This document shows, piece after piece, positions 15,441 through 23,196 of a DNA stretch of 62,514 bases. Positions within the stretch are counted from its first letter, which is position 1. Each line of letters opens with the position of its first letter. A model generated the notes under the pieces. The model searched no databases and had not been told where the DNA came from. It saw nothing but the letters and a program-made list of their open reading frames with translations. The DNA comes from Candidatus Omnitrophota bacterium (GTDB lineage: Bacteria > Omnitrophota > Omnitrophia > Omnitrophales > JACQQS01). Position numbers and translations under genes: made by a program. The stretch lies in NCBI GenBank assembly GCA_016206925.1, contig JACQQS010000028.1:1-62514 (forward strand), written 5' to 3'.

Positions 15441-16955
15441 TTATCCTTCTTGACCGGCATCCGTACAGATGATAGACACAAGCGTACGTTCAAAATTTTC
15501 AAATGAATGCCTTTGCTTGATAAATTGCCTGCCGGCCATACCTTTTTCCCTTCTGAGGTCAGCATCGGAACAAATCCGATGGACCGCCTCCGAAAAAAGA
15601 CTAACGGTCCGCTCGTCAAATCCATCGCCCAATATTTCCCCCGTATACGCGCCGAAGTTGCTCACCAAATTGTCCGGATTTTGACAGCTGATGACCGGCT
15701 TTCCGTAAGAAAGCGATTCCAAAAAAGATACCGGTACCGCTTCGTGAACGCTTGTGTTGACGATGCCCCAAGTTTGTCTAAGAAGGTTATCCTTCGCTTG
15801 CCCTTGGACAAGTCCCAGGAATTTGAGATTAGATAATCCGACATAGCGATGGATGACCGGTTTCATAATGGAAGGAAAATGTGTTTCACCTGCTACCAAG
15901 AATTCAATATTCGGAAATCGCTTGGCCAGTTCAAAGAAAATCCACGGACGTTTAATAGGATCCAGCCTTCCTAAAAAGCAGAAGGTGGGCCTGTGGGCCC
16001 AGCTAATTTCCTCAACATCAGGAATGTCTACAGGGGTAGGCAAAAAAACGGGTTCGATATCCGACAAACCATAGGTTTTCTTGGCCAGCTCAATCAGCGA
16101 ATAAGCGGAGGCTGCAAAATAAATTTTCCTGTGAAAAACTTTGCTCATAGCGATGAGCCGCTTGATGGCTTCTCTTTTATTCCGCGCACTCTTCATCAGA
16201 CCCTCCAACCCATTCGCACTGCTTACCGCAACTTCTAGCTGTACGGTTGCGATTTTCGCCATTTCTTCTTCGGGGCGGGGATCGCGAATCCAGACCATAA
16301 GGGGCGTTCTAGGAAGAAGGAGGATGGATCTTAGATAAGCGGGGTAAAACTCGGTGGTTAAAAGGAAGTCGATCTTTCTTTGATTTAGAAACACGGAATA
16401 CCGCAAATTCTCTAAAGTATCCCACCGTTCAGGATCCGGTGCCAAAATGATACTTTGGCCGCCGATTTGTCTCACGCTGAAGTTTCTTTCTCTTCGGGTC
16501 ACGATGACATCGAATTTAATTTGACTTCCGTTAGGATTGAAATGGCTGGATATGTTCTTGGCGGTTTTTCCATATCCGCCAAATCCTCCCGTGGTCTGAT
16601 CAAAGTATTCGATGCTTAGATACCCTACCTTGGCCGTCTTCTCTGTTTTTGATACCCTTCGCCTCACCGTTTCAGACACGGCCAAAAAAGGTATCAGAAG
16701 AGCCATAACGGCTTTGAATAACCCGTGTTTGGCAATTAAAACAGCGCACAAAAACATTTCGGCGTACGGCTTCATAGTGCGGTAAGGTGCCGTAAAACGA
16801 CGCCCCTCAACCATAGAAGCGGTGTCGTCGCTCGAATGGTCATCGACAATAATCAGTTCCCAATCCTGATAGGTCTGCGCCAACACACTTTCGACAGCTT
16901 CCTTAAGGCGTATAGCGCGGTTGTGCGTTGGGATAATAACGCTGACGGTCTTCAT
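15441..16955 (-). CDS. Chimeric glycosyltransferase: truncated GT2 start fused to GT4
   Basis: Residues 1-50 are the first quarter of a GT2 enzyme (VSVIIPTHNRAIRLKEAVES, then ELIIVDDHSSDDT) but stop before the DxD metal site. From about residue 60 the chain becomes a GT4 protein with its own anchor-like helix (LFKAVMALLIPFL), GGFGGYG, LPTPVDIPD, CFLGRLDPIKRPWIFFELA and VPVSFLESLSYGKPVI. The GT4 part probably carries the activity. The join is within one continuous frame. The start at 16955 (MKTVSVIIPTHNRA) is chosen on homology; it overlaps the membrane-protein gene by 53 bp. Confidence 0.8.
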   Translation of the reverse strand: MKTVSVIIPTHNRAIRLKEAVESVLAQTYQDWELIIVDDHSSDDTASMVEGRRFTAPYRTMKPYAEMFLCAVLIAKHGLFKAVMALLIPFLAVSETVRRRVSKTEKTAKVGYLSIEYFDQTTGGFGGYGKTAKNISSHFNPNGSQIKFDVIVTRRERNFSVRQIGGQSIILAPDPERWDTLENLRYSVFLNQRKIDFLLTTEFYPAYLRSILLLPRTPLMVWIRDPRPEEEMAKIATVQLEVAVSSANGLEGLMKSARNKREAIKRLIAMSKVFHRKIYFAASAYSLIELAKKTYGLSDIEPVFLPTPVDIPDVEEISWAHRPTFCFLGRLDPIKRPWIFFELAKRFPNIEFLVAGETHFPSIMKPVIHRYVGLSNLKFLGLVQGQAKDNLLRQTWGIVNTSVHEAVPVSFLESLSYGKPVISCQNPDNLVSNFGAYTGEILGDGFDERTVSLFSEAVHRICSDADLRREKGMAGRQFIKQRHSFENFERTLVSIICTDAGQEG

Positions 16956-17667
16956 TGATAATCCCCACCCCCTTAAGTGAACGTTCATGGATGAAAAGTC
17001 CTGCCAAGAAAGTAATGGCGCCGATCATCTCAAACGATTCCTCCAGCACAATCTCTATTTGCCAAAGCCACTCTGCCGTTCGGCGGTTCATAAAATTAGC
17101 GAACCATTCAAACCCCATCGATCCCAGCAAAAATAGTACTGCACCTAAATAGAGATACTTTAACGTTTCGCCGGAGGCGCAAGTGCGGCTGCGCACAAAT
17201 GCCGCAAGAGAAATCAATCCGGCAATGATGAACGGCCCGATTCCTATAGGCCAAGTATTTGAATCGGGATTTAAAAAACTCTGCGGCCAAATGCGGAGAA
17301 TCCGCCGCGCCACTGCTTTACCCAAGGTTTCGTGGAGCATCGCTACTTCGTCAAGCGAAAGCATGAGCAGCGTAACGGCCAGTACGAACCACACGCGCCT
17401 TTCCTCCACGGCCAAACTGCCTCGTGCGCACCGGATCGCGGTCAACGCACCCAGTATCAGAACAAAACTGGAAAACCAGGTGGGCACGTTACTTTCAAAA
17501 TTCAGATGAAACAGGCGCTCTAGATGCCAAAATCGATCCCCAGCCCACAAAGCCGCAAAATGGCAAAGAACAAGAATGACCGTTACAGCCAAAAGAAGAC
17601 GGATAACGTTTTTGATATCGGTATCCGCACAAGTCATGTGAGTCTTTGTAGTCAATGTATTTTTCAT
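16903..17667 (-). CDS. Unknown membrane protein with conserved-looking acidic/His residues
   Basis: The 254-residue protein has about six to seven membrane segments. Charged residues lie within or at the edge of helices: LMLSLDEVAMLHETLG and LWQIEIVLEESFEMIGA, a pattern that could bind metal or act in catalysis, but I do not recognise the family. The start at 17667 is chosen because GGAAGG lies about 8 bp upstream. It opens the minus-strand glycosyltransferase series after the hicBA insertion, so a role in the polysaccharide is likely by context only. Confidence 0.65.
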   Translation of the reverse strand: MKNTLTTKTHMTCADTDIKNVIRLLLAVTVILVLCHFAALWAGDRFWHLERLFHLNFESNVPTWFSSFVLILGALTAIRCARGSLAVEERRVWFVLAVTLLMLSLDEVAMLHETLGKAVARRILRIWPQSFLNPDSNTWPIGIGPFIIAGLISLAAFVRSRTCASGETLKYLYLGAVLFLLGSMGFEWFANFMNRRTAEWLWQIEIVLEESFEMIGAITFLAGLFIHERSLKGVGIINEDRQRYYPNAQPRYTP

Positions 17668-17712
17668 AGCCACCACCTTCCGGAATCGGACCGGCACAAG
17701 AAATCGGCCGCA

Positions 17713-17741
17713 TTGACACCTGCAACCCCTTCAGATAAACT
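17713..17741 (+). promoter_or_regulatory. Promoter of hicBA
   Basis: TTGACA (17713-17718) and TAAACT (17736-17741) are spaced by 17 bp, and the first plus-strand gene begins at 17785 with its own RBS. The fit to the sigma70 consensus is very good. No clear operator palindrome was seen. Confidence 0.6.
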
Positions 17742-17784
17742 TAATCACAGCAGCGAAAATATTGACTTAAAGAAAGGATTGCTT

Positions 17785-18003
17785 ATGAAGATTCGAGTGC
17801 GCTTAGAATGCGACGAAGATGGTATGTTCGTTATAACATCACCGTCTCTTCCCGGCTGTATTTCACAAGGCAAAACGGAGCGCGAGGCTCTAAAAAATTT
17901 CAGGGAGGCTGTCCGCCTCCATGTTAGAACTCTGCTCGAAGACAGCCGCCCCTTGTTCCGAAAGCGTAACGTTAAAGAAACAAGTCTTGAGGTTTCTTTG
18001 TGA
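17785..18003 (+). CDS. hicB: HicB-family antitoxin
   Basis: The 72-residue protein has the HicB partial RNase-H-like fold: IRVRLECDEDGMFVITSPSLPGCISQGKTEREALKNFREAV. The ATG at 17785 is supported by AAAGGA 7 bp upstream; the longer frame to 17524 runs antisense to the membrane-protein gene and is not used. It should bind and inhibit the HicA RNase encoded next, with which it overlaps by 4 bp. No separate DNA-binding tail is visible, as in short HicB forms. Confidence 0.85.
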   Translation: MKIRVRLECDEDGMFVITSPSLPGCISQGKTEREALKNFREAVRLHVRTLLEDSRPLFRKRNVKETSLEVSL

Positions 18004-18221
18004 GCAAACTGCCCGTTGTTTCGGGGCAGAAAGTCATCAAGGCCCTCCAAACTCTTGGATACACCATCCGAAGCCAGGAAGGCAGTCACGTTCACCTACG
18101 CCACCCCGGCCGCCCTCCGCTCACCATTCCTAATCACAAGGAAATCGCCAGAGGAACGCTCCGCGCCATTATCCGGCAGGCTAACCTGAGCGTCGAAGAA
18201 TTTATCCGGCTCTTGTCTTAA
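18000..18221 (+). CDS. hicA: HicA-family mRNA interferase toxin
   Basis: The 73-residue protein matches HicA (YcfA-like): SGQKVIKALQTLGYTIRSQEGSHVHLRH with the catalytic His in the GSHVHLRH strand, then IPNHKEIARGTLRAIIRQANLS. It has a double-stranded RNA-binding-like fold that cleaves mRNA. It starts with GTG overlapping the hicB stop by 4 bp. The gene order hicB-hicA is one of the two known orders. It looks intact. Confidence 0.9.
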   Translation: MSKLPVVSGQKVIKALQTLGYTIRSQEGSHVHLRHPGRPPLTIPNHKEIARGTLRAIIRQANLSVEEFIRLLS

Positions 18222-18272
18222 TCCCATATTTAATCGCCTTTCCAGATCTCCCTCCACCAAGTTCATACTGAT

Positions 18273-18294
18273 ACTTGGCAAGCACTTGGCAAGC
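18273..18294. repeat. Perfect 11-bp tandem duplication
   Basis: ACTTGGCAAGC occurs twice head to tail (18273-18283 and 18284-18294) in the convergent gap between hicA and the UDP-sugar dehydrogenase. Each copy carries CTTG/CAAG arms. Function is unknown; it may just mark replication slippage. Confidence 0.6.
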
Positions 18295-18317
18295 AAATTA
18301 CTGCCATACGGCACACT

Positions 18318-19655
18318 CTAGATTCTTACGACGATTTTCCGGGAGTCGGAAAAGGGCCGTGTGGCGTTCCGGGTGTCGAGAATGAGAGCTGCGTGCTTTA
18401 AGATGAACTCGTAATCAAAGCATTTGTGGTTGGTAAGGATGATAGAAAGATCGCTCTCTTCAAGCGCGCTTTGAAACGCACCGTTTTTGGCCTGAGTGGA
18501 AATAGAGCGCCAGGCCTTATCATGCAGACGGACTTCGGGCACGTAGGGATCGGCAAATGAAACTTCCGCACCGCCTTTTTCGAGAAGCTCAATCACTTCA
18601 AGGGCCGGCGACTCGCGTATGTCGTCGATATTGGCTTTGTAGGTGACGCCCAGAACGAGAATTTTCGCGCCATTCAGCGCTTTCTTTTTTTCGTTTAGTA
18701 TCGCGCGTGATTTCTCCACCACAAATTCCGGCATGCTGGCGTTTACCTCACTCGCCAGTTCAATAAAGCGCGGGCTGAATCCGTGAATACGCGCTTTCCA
18801 GGCGAGGTAATGCGGATCGATGGGAATGCAGTGCCCGCCGAGGCCCGGTCCCGGATAAAAAGGCATGAATCCAAACGGCTTGGTTGCTGCCGCATCGATG
18901 ATTTCCCAAATATCCACGCCGAGCTTTGCGCTCATTTTACACAGTTCATTTACCAGACCGATATTCACGCTGCGGAATGTATTCTCGAGAAGCTTTACCA
19001 TTTCCGCCGCGCTACAGGAGGAAACGGAATGAACTTTCTCGATGGCAAGTTTGTAGAACTCTACCGCCAAGCGGGTGCATTCCTCGGTAACGCCACCGAC
19101 GACTTTGGGGATGTTTTTGGTGTTGTAAACAGGATTGCCCGGATCCACGCGCTCGGGCGAGAATGCCAGGAACACATCCTTGCCCACTTTAAATCCCTTT
19201 TCTTCTATCATGGGCAGAATAACTTCTTCGGTGGTCCCGGGATAGGTCGTGCTTTCAAGAATAACGAGCATGCCTTCGTGCAGGTACTTCACGATTTCCT
19301 GCGTGGCATTCACAATATAGGAGATGTCCGGATCCTTTGATTTCCGGAGTGGCGTGGGCACGCAGATGTTCACGGTGTCGAGATTACGTATTATCGAAAA
19401 GTCAGTTGTGGCGCGAAGCTTTTTTTGACTCACAAGATCGCTGAAGAGCTTCCCGTCCACATCCTGGATGTAACATTCCTTACGGTTAATGGCATCGACC
19501 TTGCGCGAATCGATATCGATACCGACCGTCTCTACGCCCGCACGCGCAAATTCCACCGCAAGCGGCAGGCCAACGTAACCCAGACCAATGACCCCGGCGC
19601 GAACTTGTCGGGTTGCGATCTTTTCCTCAATGGTCACGGTAACTTGTGCATCCAT
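18318..19655 (-). CDS. UDP-N-acetyl-hexosamine 6-dehydrogenase (WbpA/WecC family)
   Basis: The 445-residue protein begins with the NAD-binding GVIGLGYVGLPLAVEFARAG and has the family sequence ESTTYPGTTEEVI, AFSPERVDPGN, a central dimer helix, the catalytic Cys in GLGGHCIPIDPHYL and VLGVTYKANIDDIRESPAL. This group oxidises UDP-GlcNAc or UDP-ManNAc to the uronic acid using 2 NAD+. The PERVDPGN form is closest to UDP-GlcNAc dehydrogenases. With the epimerase at 22169 it could give UDP-GalNAcA-type donors. A good RBS (GGAGAG) precedes the ATG. Confidence 0.9.
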   Translation of the reverse strand: MDAQVTVTIEEKIATRQVRAGVIGLGYVGLPLAVEFARAGVETVGIDIDSRKVDAINRKECYIQDVDGKLFSDLVSQKKLRATTDFSIIRNLDTVNICVPTPLRKSKDPDISYIVNATQEIVKYLHEGMLVILESTTYPGTTEEVILPMIEEKGFKVGKDVFLAFSPERVDPGNPVYNTKNIPKVVGGVTEECTRLAVEFYKLAIEKVHSVSSCSAAEMVKLLENTFRSVNIGLVNELCKMSAKLGVDIWEIIDAAATKPFGFMPFYPGPGLGGHCIPIDPHYLAWKARIHGFSPRFIELASEVNASMPEFVVEKSRAILNEKKKALNGAKILVLGVTYKANIDDIRESPALEVIELLEKGGAEVSFADPYVPEVRLHDKAWRSISTQAKNGAFQSALEESDLSIILTNHKCFDYEFILKHAALILDTRNATRPFSDSRKIVVRI

Positions 19656-19675
19656 TTATCTCTCCTTTCAGAAAC

Positions 19676-19707
19676 GAGGTAACGGTGTATCGGAGTGTCG
19701 GAGTAAC
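19676..19707 (+). repeat. Octamer array, GGAGTAAC type (4 units)
   Basis: Four 8-bp units lie in tandem: GAGGTAAC, GGTGTATC, GGAGTGTC, GGAGTAAC. They sit 14 bp beyond the stop of the four-helix-bundle gene. The block AACGGTGTATCGGAGTG recurs in inverted orientation with one mismatch on the other side of that gene (AACGGAGTATCGGAGTG on the minus strand near 20173-20189). Confidence 0.75.
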
Positions 19708-19721
19708 AAAAAAACAAAAGA

Positions 19722-20141
19722 TTACGTGGCTCTGATCAACCATTTCTCCGCGCTATCAATCATTAAAACAATCTGTGAAATTATCCGATCACATTTTTGA
19801 TCAAATCGTGACGCCTCATCGGCTGGCACATAACCGCACCGACGTGCTATTTCGATCCATACCTGCGTCTCACAAGCTTCTGATTCAGCGTCGCTCAACT
19901 TGCTAATGAAGGCAGCTTTGTATCTTCTTTTTCGCCAAGCTTCTGCGATATTGCCGCACACCGAGCGTGATGATCTTCTAATTTGGTCGGTCAACGAATA
20001 CCGCTCTTCTTTCGGAAAGCCCCTGCTGCAATCAAAAATCTCCATCGCCAAGTTCATCGCACCGATGAACACGTCCAGCTCTTTGAAATTCGTTACGTAC
20101 GCTCTCGCTTTCTTGCTTTCTTTCTCTATCAGTTCCGGCAT
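19722..20141 (-). CDS. Four-helix-bundle protein (S23 / 23S rRNA intervening-sequence protein family)
   Basis: The 139-residue helical protein shows the family pattern: FKELDVFIGAMNLAMEIF, then SLTDQIRRSSRSVCGNIAEAW, YKAAFISKLSDAESEACETQVWIEIARRCGYV and a last helix. Relatives are coded in rRNA intervening sequences, as stand-alone chromosomal genes and as the Avd accessory of diversity-generating retroelements; no reverse transcriptase or rRNA is nearby here. The ATG at 20141 is preferred because upstream residues (a GTG start at 20174 is possible) are translated octamer repeat. The gene lies between inverted octamer arrays and splits glmS from the UDP-sugar dehydrogenase. Function is not established. 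Confidence 0.85.
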   Translation of the reverse strand: MPELIEKESKKARAYVTNFKELDVFIGAMNLAMEIFDCSRGFPKEERYSLTDQIRRSSRSVCGNIAEAWRKRRYKAAFISKLSDAESEACETQVWIEIARRCGYVPADEASRFDQKCDRIISQIVLMIDSAEKWLIRAT

Positions 20142-20161
20142 TTTCCATTCCCAGTTACCCC

Positions 20162-20209
20162 GCCACTCACTCACTCCGATACTCCGTTACTCCGTTACTC
20201 CATTACTCC
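20162..20209 (-). repeat. Octamer array, GTTACTCC type (6 units), inverted to 19676-19707
   Basis: Six 8-bp units run on the plus strand: GCCACTCA, CTCACTCC, GATACTCC, GTTACTCC, GTTACTCC, ATTACTCC. This is the reverse complement of the GGAGTAAC unit found beyond the other end of the four-helix-bundle gene. The array lies between that gene and the glmS stop. Confidence 0.8.
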
Positions 20210-20238
20210 CTCTCGCTCTTCCGCCGTTTCACCCATAC

Positions 20239-22077
20239 TCACTCCACGGTGACGCTTTTCGCGAGGTTCCGCGGTTGATCGACATCCGTTCCGCGGAGCG
20301 TCGCCACATAATAGGCAAGATACTGCAAAGGCAGAACGCTTAGAAAGGGCGACAAAAATTCGCTCGTTTCCGGAATGTAAATCACGTCATCAGCCAGCCT
20401 TTCAATCGCCGTATTCCCTTCTGTTGTGACAACAATAAGCTTTCCGGACCGGGCCTTCACTTCCTGAATATTTGAAACCATCTTTTCGTACACGGACGAC
20501 TCGGGCATGATGGCCACGACCGGCATGTTTTCATCGATGAGCGCAATGGGACCGTGCTTCATTTCGCCGGCCGGATGCCCCGTCGCATGAATGTAGGCAA
20601 TTTCCTTGATCTTCAGCGCACCTTCGTGTGCGTTCGGATAGTTAATGCCCCGCGCCAGGAATAGAAAATCGCGGGCCTGGAAATATTTCTCGGCGATTTC
20701 CAGTACCCGGTCCTTGGCTGAGATAATCTTCCGCATTTTATCCGGCAGCTCCCGGAATTCATCGGCCAGTCTTCTGTAAGTGCCTTCGTTGACGGAGCCG
20801 CGTTCGCGCGCCCACCAAAGGCTGAGTGCAAACAAGACCCCGAGCTGGGCCGTATAGGCTTTCGTGGAAGCCACGCCGATTTCAGGGCCTGCATGCGTGT
20901 AAATAACCGCGTCGGATTCACGCGTAACCGTACTGCCGAGCACATTGCAAATGGAAAGCGCCTTAAAGCCGCTCTGCTTCGCGTGGCGCAGGCCCATCAG
21001 CGTATCGATCGTCTCGCCCGATTGCGTGATGGAGAGAAGTAATTCTTTTTTTTGAGGAATGAGTTTGCGGTAGCGAAATTCGGAAGACACATCGACTTCC
21101 GCCGGAATGCCGGACAGGCTCTCAAAGAAAAACTTTCCGGTAAGCGCTGCGTGCCATGACGTACCGCAGGCTTGTATCACGACGCGCTCGACTTTTTTTA
21201 ACTGCGAAACGTCAAACCGCAACACGTCGAAAAGTTTGGGTTCCCCGCCATTTTCAAAACGCATACGGAAAAGACGATCGATAACAGCGGGCTGCTCCTC
21301 AATTTCCTTGAGCATAAAGTGCTCAAAACCTTCCTTGCTGACATCCTTCGCGTCCCAATCGATGCGCACCACTTTTTCTCTGATGCGTTCCCCGGCGTTG
21401 GAGGTGATCTTAACCTCATCCCTTGATACAACCGCCATTTGGTAATCCTCAAGAAAAACGGCATTTCGGGTAAAATCAACGATGGCCGGAGCATCGGAAG
21501 CGACAAAATTCTCTCCGTTGCCGAGGCCCACCACAAGCGGGCTCCCATTTCTGGCCGCTATAAAAACATTTTCTTCACGGCTGCTGACGACACAGAAGGC
21601 ATAACTGCCCTTGATTTCACCGATGGTCCTCCGGACAGATTCCTCCAATCCACAGCCCTGGATTACATGAAATCGCTCGATGAGGTGCGCCAGCACTTCG
21701 GTGTCGGTGTCCGAAGTAAACTTGTGCCCCTCCCGGATTAAATGCGATTTTAATGTATCGTGGTTTTCAATGATGCCGTTATGAACGATGGCCACCGTGT
21801 TTGTGCAATCAGAATGCGGATGGGCGTTTCGTTCGGACGGCTCGCCGTGCGTCGCCCAGCGCGTATGGCCGATGCCGAGCGTTCCTGCAACCGGATTTTC
21901 CTTGACACGCATGACGAGGCGCGTAAGTTTCCCGGGCTCTTTCAAAATCGAAAGGGTTCCTTGATTTACCGTCGCGAGTCCGGCCGAGTCGTAGCCGCGG
22001 TATTCAAGGCGCGACAACGCTTTCAAGAGAACTGTGTCGATTTTCCTGCTGCCAATGTAACCTACAATTCCGCACAT
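20239..22077 (-). CDS. glmS: Glutamine--fructose-6-phosphate aminotransferase (isomerizing)
   Basis: The 612-residue enzyme starts MCGIVGYIG, placing the catalytic Cys directly after the initiator Met; this decides the start at 22077 over the longer frame. The N-terminal glutaminase has GHTRWATHGEPSERNAHPH; two SIS domains follow (CGTSWHAALTGKFFFE, SITQSGETIDT, ALKIKEIAYIHATGHPAGEMKHGP) and the C-terminus ends DQPRNLAKSVTVE. It makes glucosamine-6-phosphate, the entry to UDP-GlcNAc for this polysaccharide and for cell wall. No glmS ribozyme core was recognised upstream. Confidence 0.97.
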   Translation of the reverse strand: MCGIVGYIGSRKIDTVLLKALSRLEYRGYDSAGLATVNQGTLSILKEPGKLTRLVMRVKENPVAGTLGIGHTRWATHGEPSERNAHPHSDCTNTVAIVHNGIIENHDTLKSHLIREGHKFTSDTDTEVLAHLIERFHVIQGCGLEESVRRTIGEIKGSYAFCVVSSREENVFIAARNGSPLVVGLGNGENFVASDAPAIVDFTRNAVFLEDYQMAVVSRDEVKITSNAGERIREKVVRIDWDAKDVSKEGFEHFMLKEIEEQPAVIDRLFRMRFENGGEPKLFDVLRFDVSQLKKVERVVIQACGTSWHAALTGKFFFESLSGIPAEVDVSSEFRYRKLIPQKKELLLSITQSGETIDTLMGLRHAKQSGFKALSICNVLGSTVTRESDAVIYTHAGPEIGVASTKAYTAQLGVLFALSLWWARERGSVNEGTYRRLADEFRELPDKMRKIISAKDRVLEIAEKYFQARDFLFLARGINYPNAHEGALKIKEIAYIHATGHPAGEMKHGPIALIDENMPVVAIMPESSVYEKMVSNIQEVKARSGKLIVVTTEGNTAIERLADDVIYIPETSEFLSPFLSVLPLQYLAYYVATLRGTDVDQPRNLAKSVTVE

Positions 22078-22168
22078 AAGAATAAATCCCTTTCGTACTA
22101 TGCAATCAAAATAGCTAGATAAGGCACAAGCGCCGACGGGGCAACCGGTTAAAGCGTGCAAGCCAAAT

Positions 22169-23134
22169 TTATTTCGAAGCGGCTATCCGTGCAAACTCGG
22201 GCTGGGTTAAAAACCAATCCACCGTTTTGTGGAGCCCTTCGCGAAAGCGGGTCTGCACCTTAAACCCCAGCTGTTTTTCCGCTTTTGTAATATCCGCGTA
22301 CGTGCGCCGGACATCGCCGGCGCGCTTGGGTTGAAAGGAGGGTTCAATATTGCGGATCTTCAGAATATCTTTAAGGCCGTTAAAGATATCGATGACCGAA
22401 AATTCTTCGTGACAGGCAACGTTGAAGATTTCACCCGCAACTCCTTTCGCCAGCGCCGCCCGAATATTGCCTTCGACCACATTATCAACATACGAAAAAT
22501 CCCTGGATTGTTTCCCATCCCAGTGGATTTCGGGCGACTTGCCTTTCAAAAGGCAGTCGATAAAAATCGGTATGACGGCGGAATATTTCGATTCGGGATT
22601 CTGGCGCGGCCCAAAAACATTAAAGTACCTAAGGCTCACCGTCTCCAGACCGTACAGTTTCGTAAATATCCTGCAGTAATACTCGCCCATGATTTTGGAT
22701 GCGGCATAGGGAGACTGTGGATTGGGTGTATCCGCTTCCTGACAGGGGAACTTCTCCGTATCGCCATAAACAGATGAGGATGAAGAAAAGATGACACGCT
22801 TTGCCTTTAAATCGCGGGCCGCCAGAAGTACATTCAGCATGCCTGTGACGTTAACGTCGGTGGTTTCTCGGGGGTCATCCACGGAACGCAAAACCGCTCT
22901 TAGCGCGGCTACGTGAAAAACGTGTTCCACTCCCCGCACGGCATCACGTACGGCCGATTCGTCCCGCAGGTCCCCGACAATAAGATCGATTTTGGAAGCG
23001 ACGCGCGCGAGATTCTCGCGCTTTCCGGTCGATAAATTATCGAAGACGCGAACATCGCACCCGCGCTCGACCAACGCATCGACAATATGGGAACCGATGA
23101 ATCCCGCTCCGCCGGTAACCAGACACTTTGGCAT
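22169..23134 (-). CDS. NAD-dependent nucleotide-sugar epimerase (extended SDR)
   Basis: The ATG at 23134 gives 321 residues beginning KCLVTGGAGFIGSHIVDALVERG. The active-site elements are SSSSVYGD, PYAASKIMGEYYC (YxxxK) and RYFNVFGPRQNPESKYSAVIP. This set fits UDP-glucose/UDP-GlcNAc 4-epimerases of the WbpP/GalE group and, with the UDP-sugar dehydrogenase nearby, suggests a GalNAc- or GalNAcA-type precursor. A longer frame to 23230 runs through the palindrome at 23162-23192 and is unlikely to be used. Confidence 0.9.
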   Translation of the reverse strand: MPKCLVTGGAGFIGSHIVDALVERGCDVRVFDNLSTGKRENLARVASKIDLIVGDLRDESAVRDAVRGVEHVFHVAALRAVLRSVDDPRETTDVNVTGMLNVLLAARDLKAKRVIFSSSSSVYGDTEKFPCQEADTPNPQSPYAASKIMGEYYCRIFTKLYGLETVSLRYFNVFGPRQNPESKYSAVIPIFIDCLLKGKSPEIHWDGKQSRDFSYVDNVVEGNIRAALAKGVAGEIFNVACHEEFSVIDIFNGLKDILKIRNIEPSFQPKRAGDVRRTYADITKAEKQLGFKVQTRFREGLHKTVDWFLTQPEFARIAASK

Positions 23135-23161
23135 TAAAGTTCCTCTATTTGAAGCACCCTC

Positions 23162-23192
23162 ACGTAGGCGGGGCAAGATGCCCCGCCTACGT
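23162..23192. repeat. Perfect palindrome, GTAGGCGGGGC family
   Basis: Two 13-bp arms, ACGTAGGCGGGGC and GCCCCGCCTACGT, flank the 5-bp loop AAGAT. It separates the BY-kinase stop from the epimerase start. On either strand the RNA would form a very stable hairpin, though without a following U-run, so a role in mRNA stability or attenuation is as likely as termination. Confidence 0.8.
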
Positions 23193-23196
23193 CCCT

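Noticed and set aside
15437-15625. N-terminal extension of the GT4 gene ending at 14231
   Set aside because: It overlaps the coding end of the preceding chimeric glycosyltransferase in another frame and has no homology; the ATG at 15436 has an RBS.
17524-17784. N-terminal extension of hicB
   Set aside because: It runs antisense to the membrane-protein gene and across the hicBA promoter; the short start at 17785 has the RBS and matches the family length.
19722-20141. Avd of a diversity-generating retroelement
   Set aside because: There is no reverse transcriptase, template repeat or variable-repeat target gene in the neighbourhood.
22078-22168. glmS ribozyme upstream of glmS
   Set aside because: The sequence before the glmS start shows none of the conserved core strings that I know for the ribozyme, and the gap to the epimerase is only about 90 bp.
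23162-23192. Intrinsic terminator
   Set aside because: The stem is strong, but there is no U-run on either side; it belongs to the dispersed GTAGGCGGGGC family found also in unrelated contexts.
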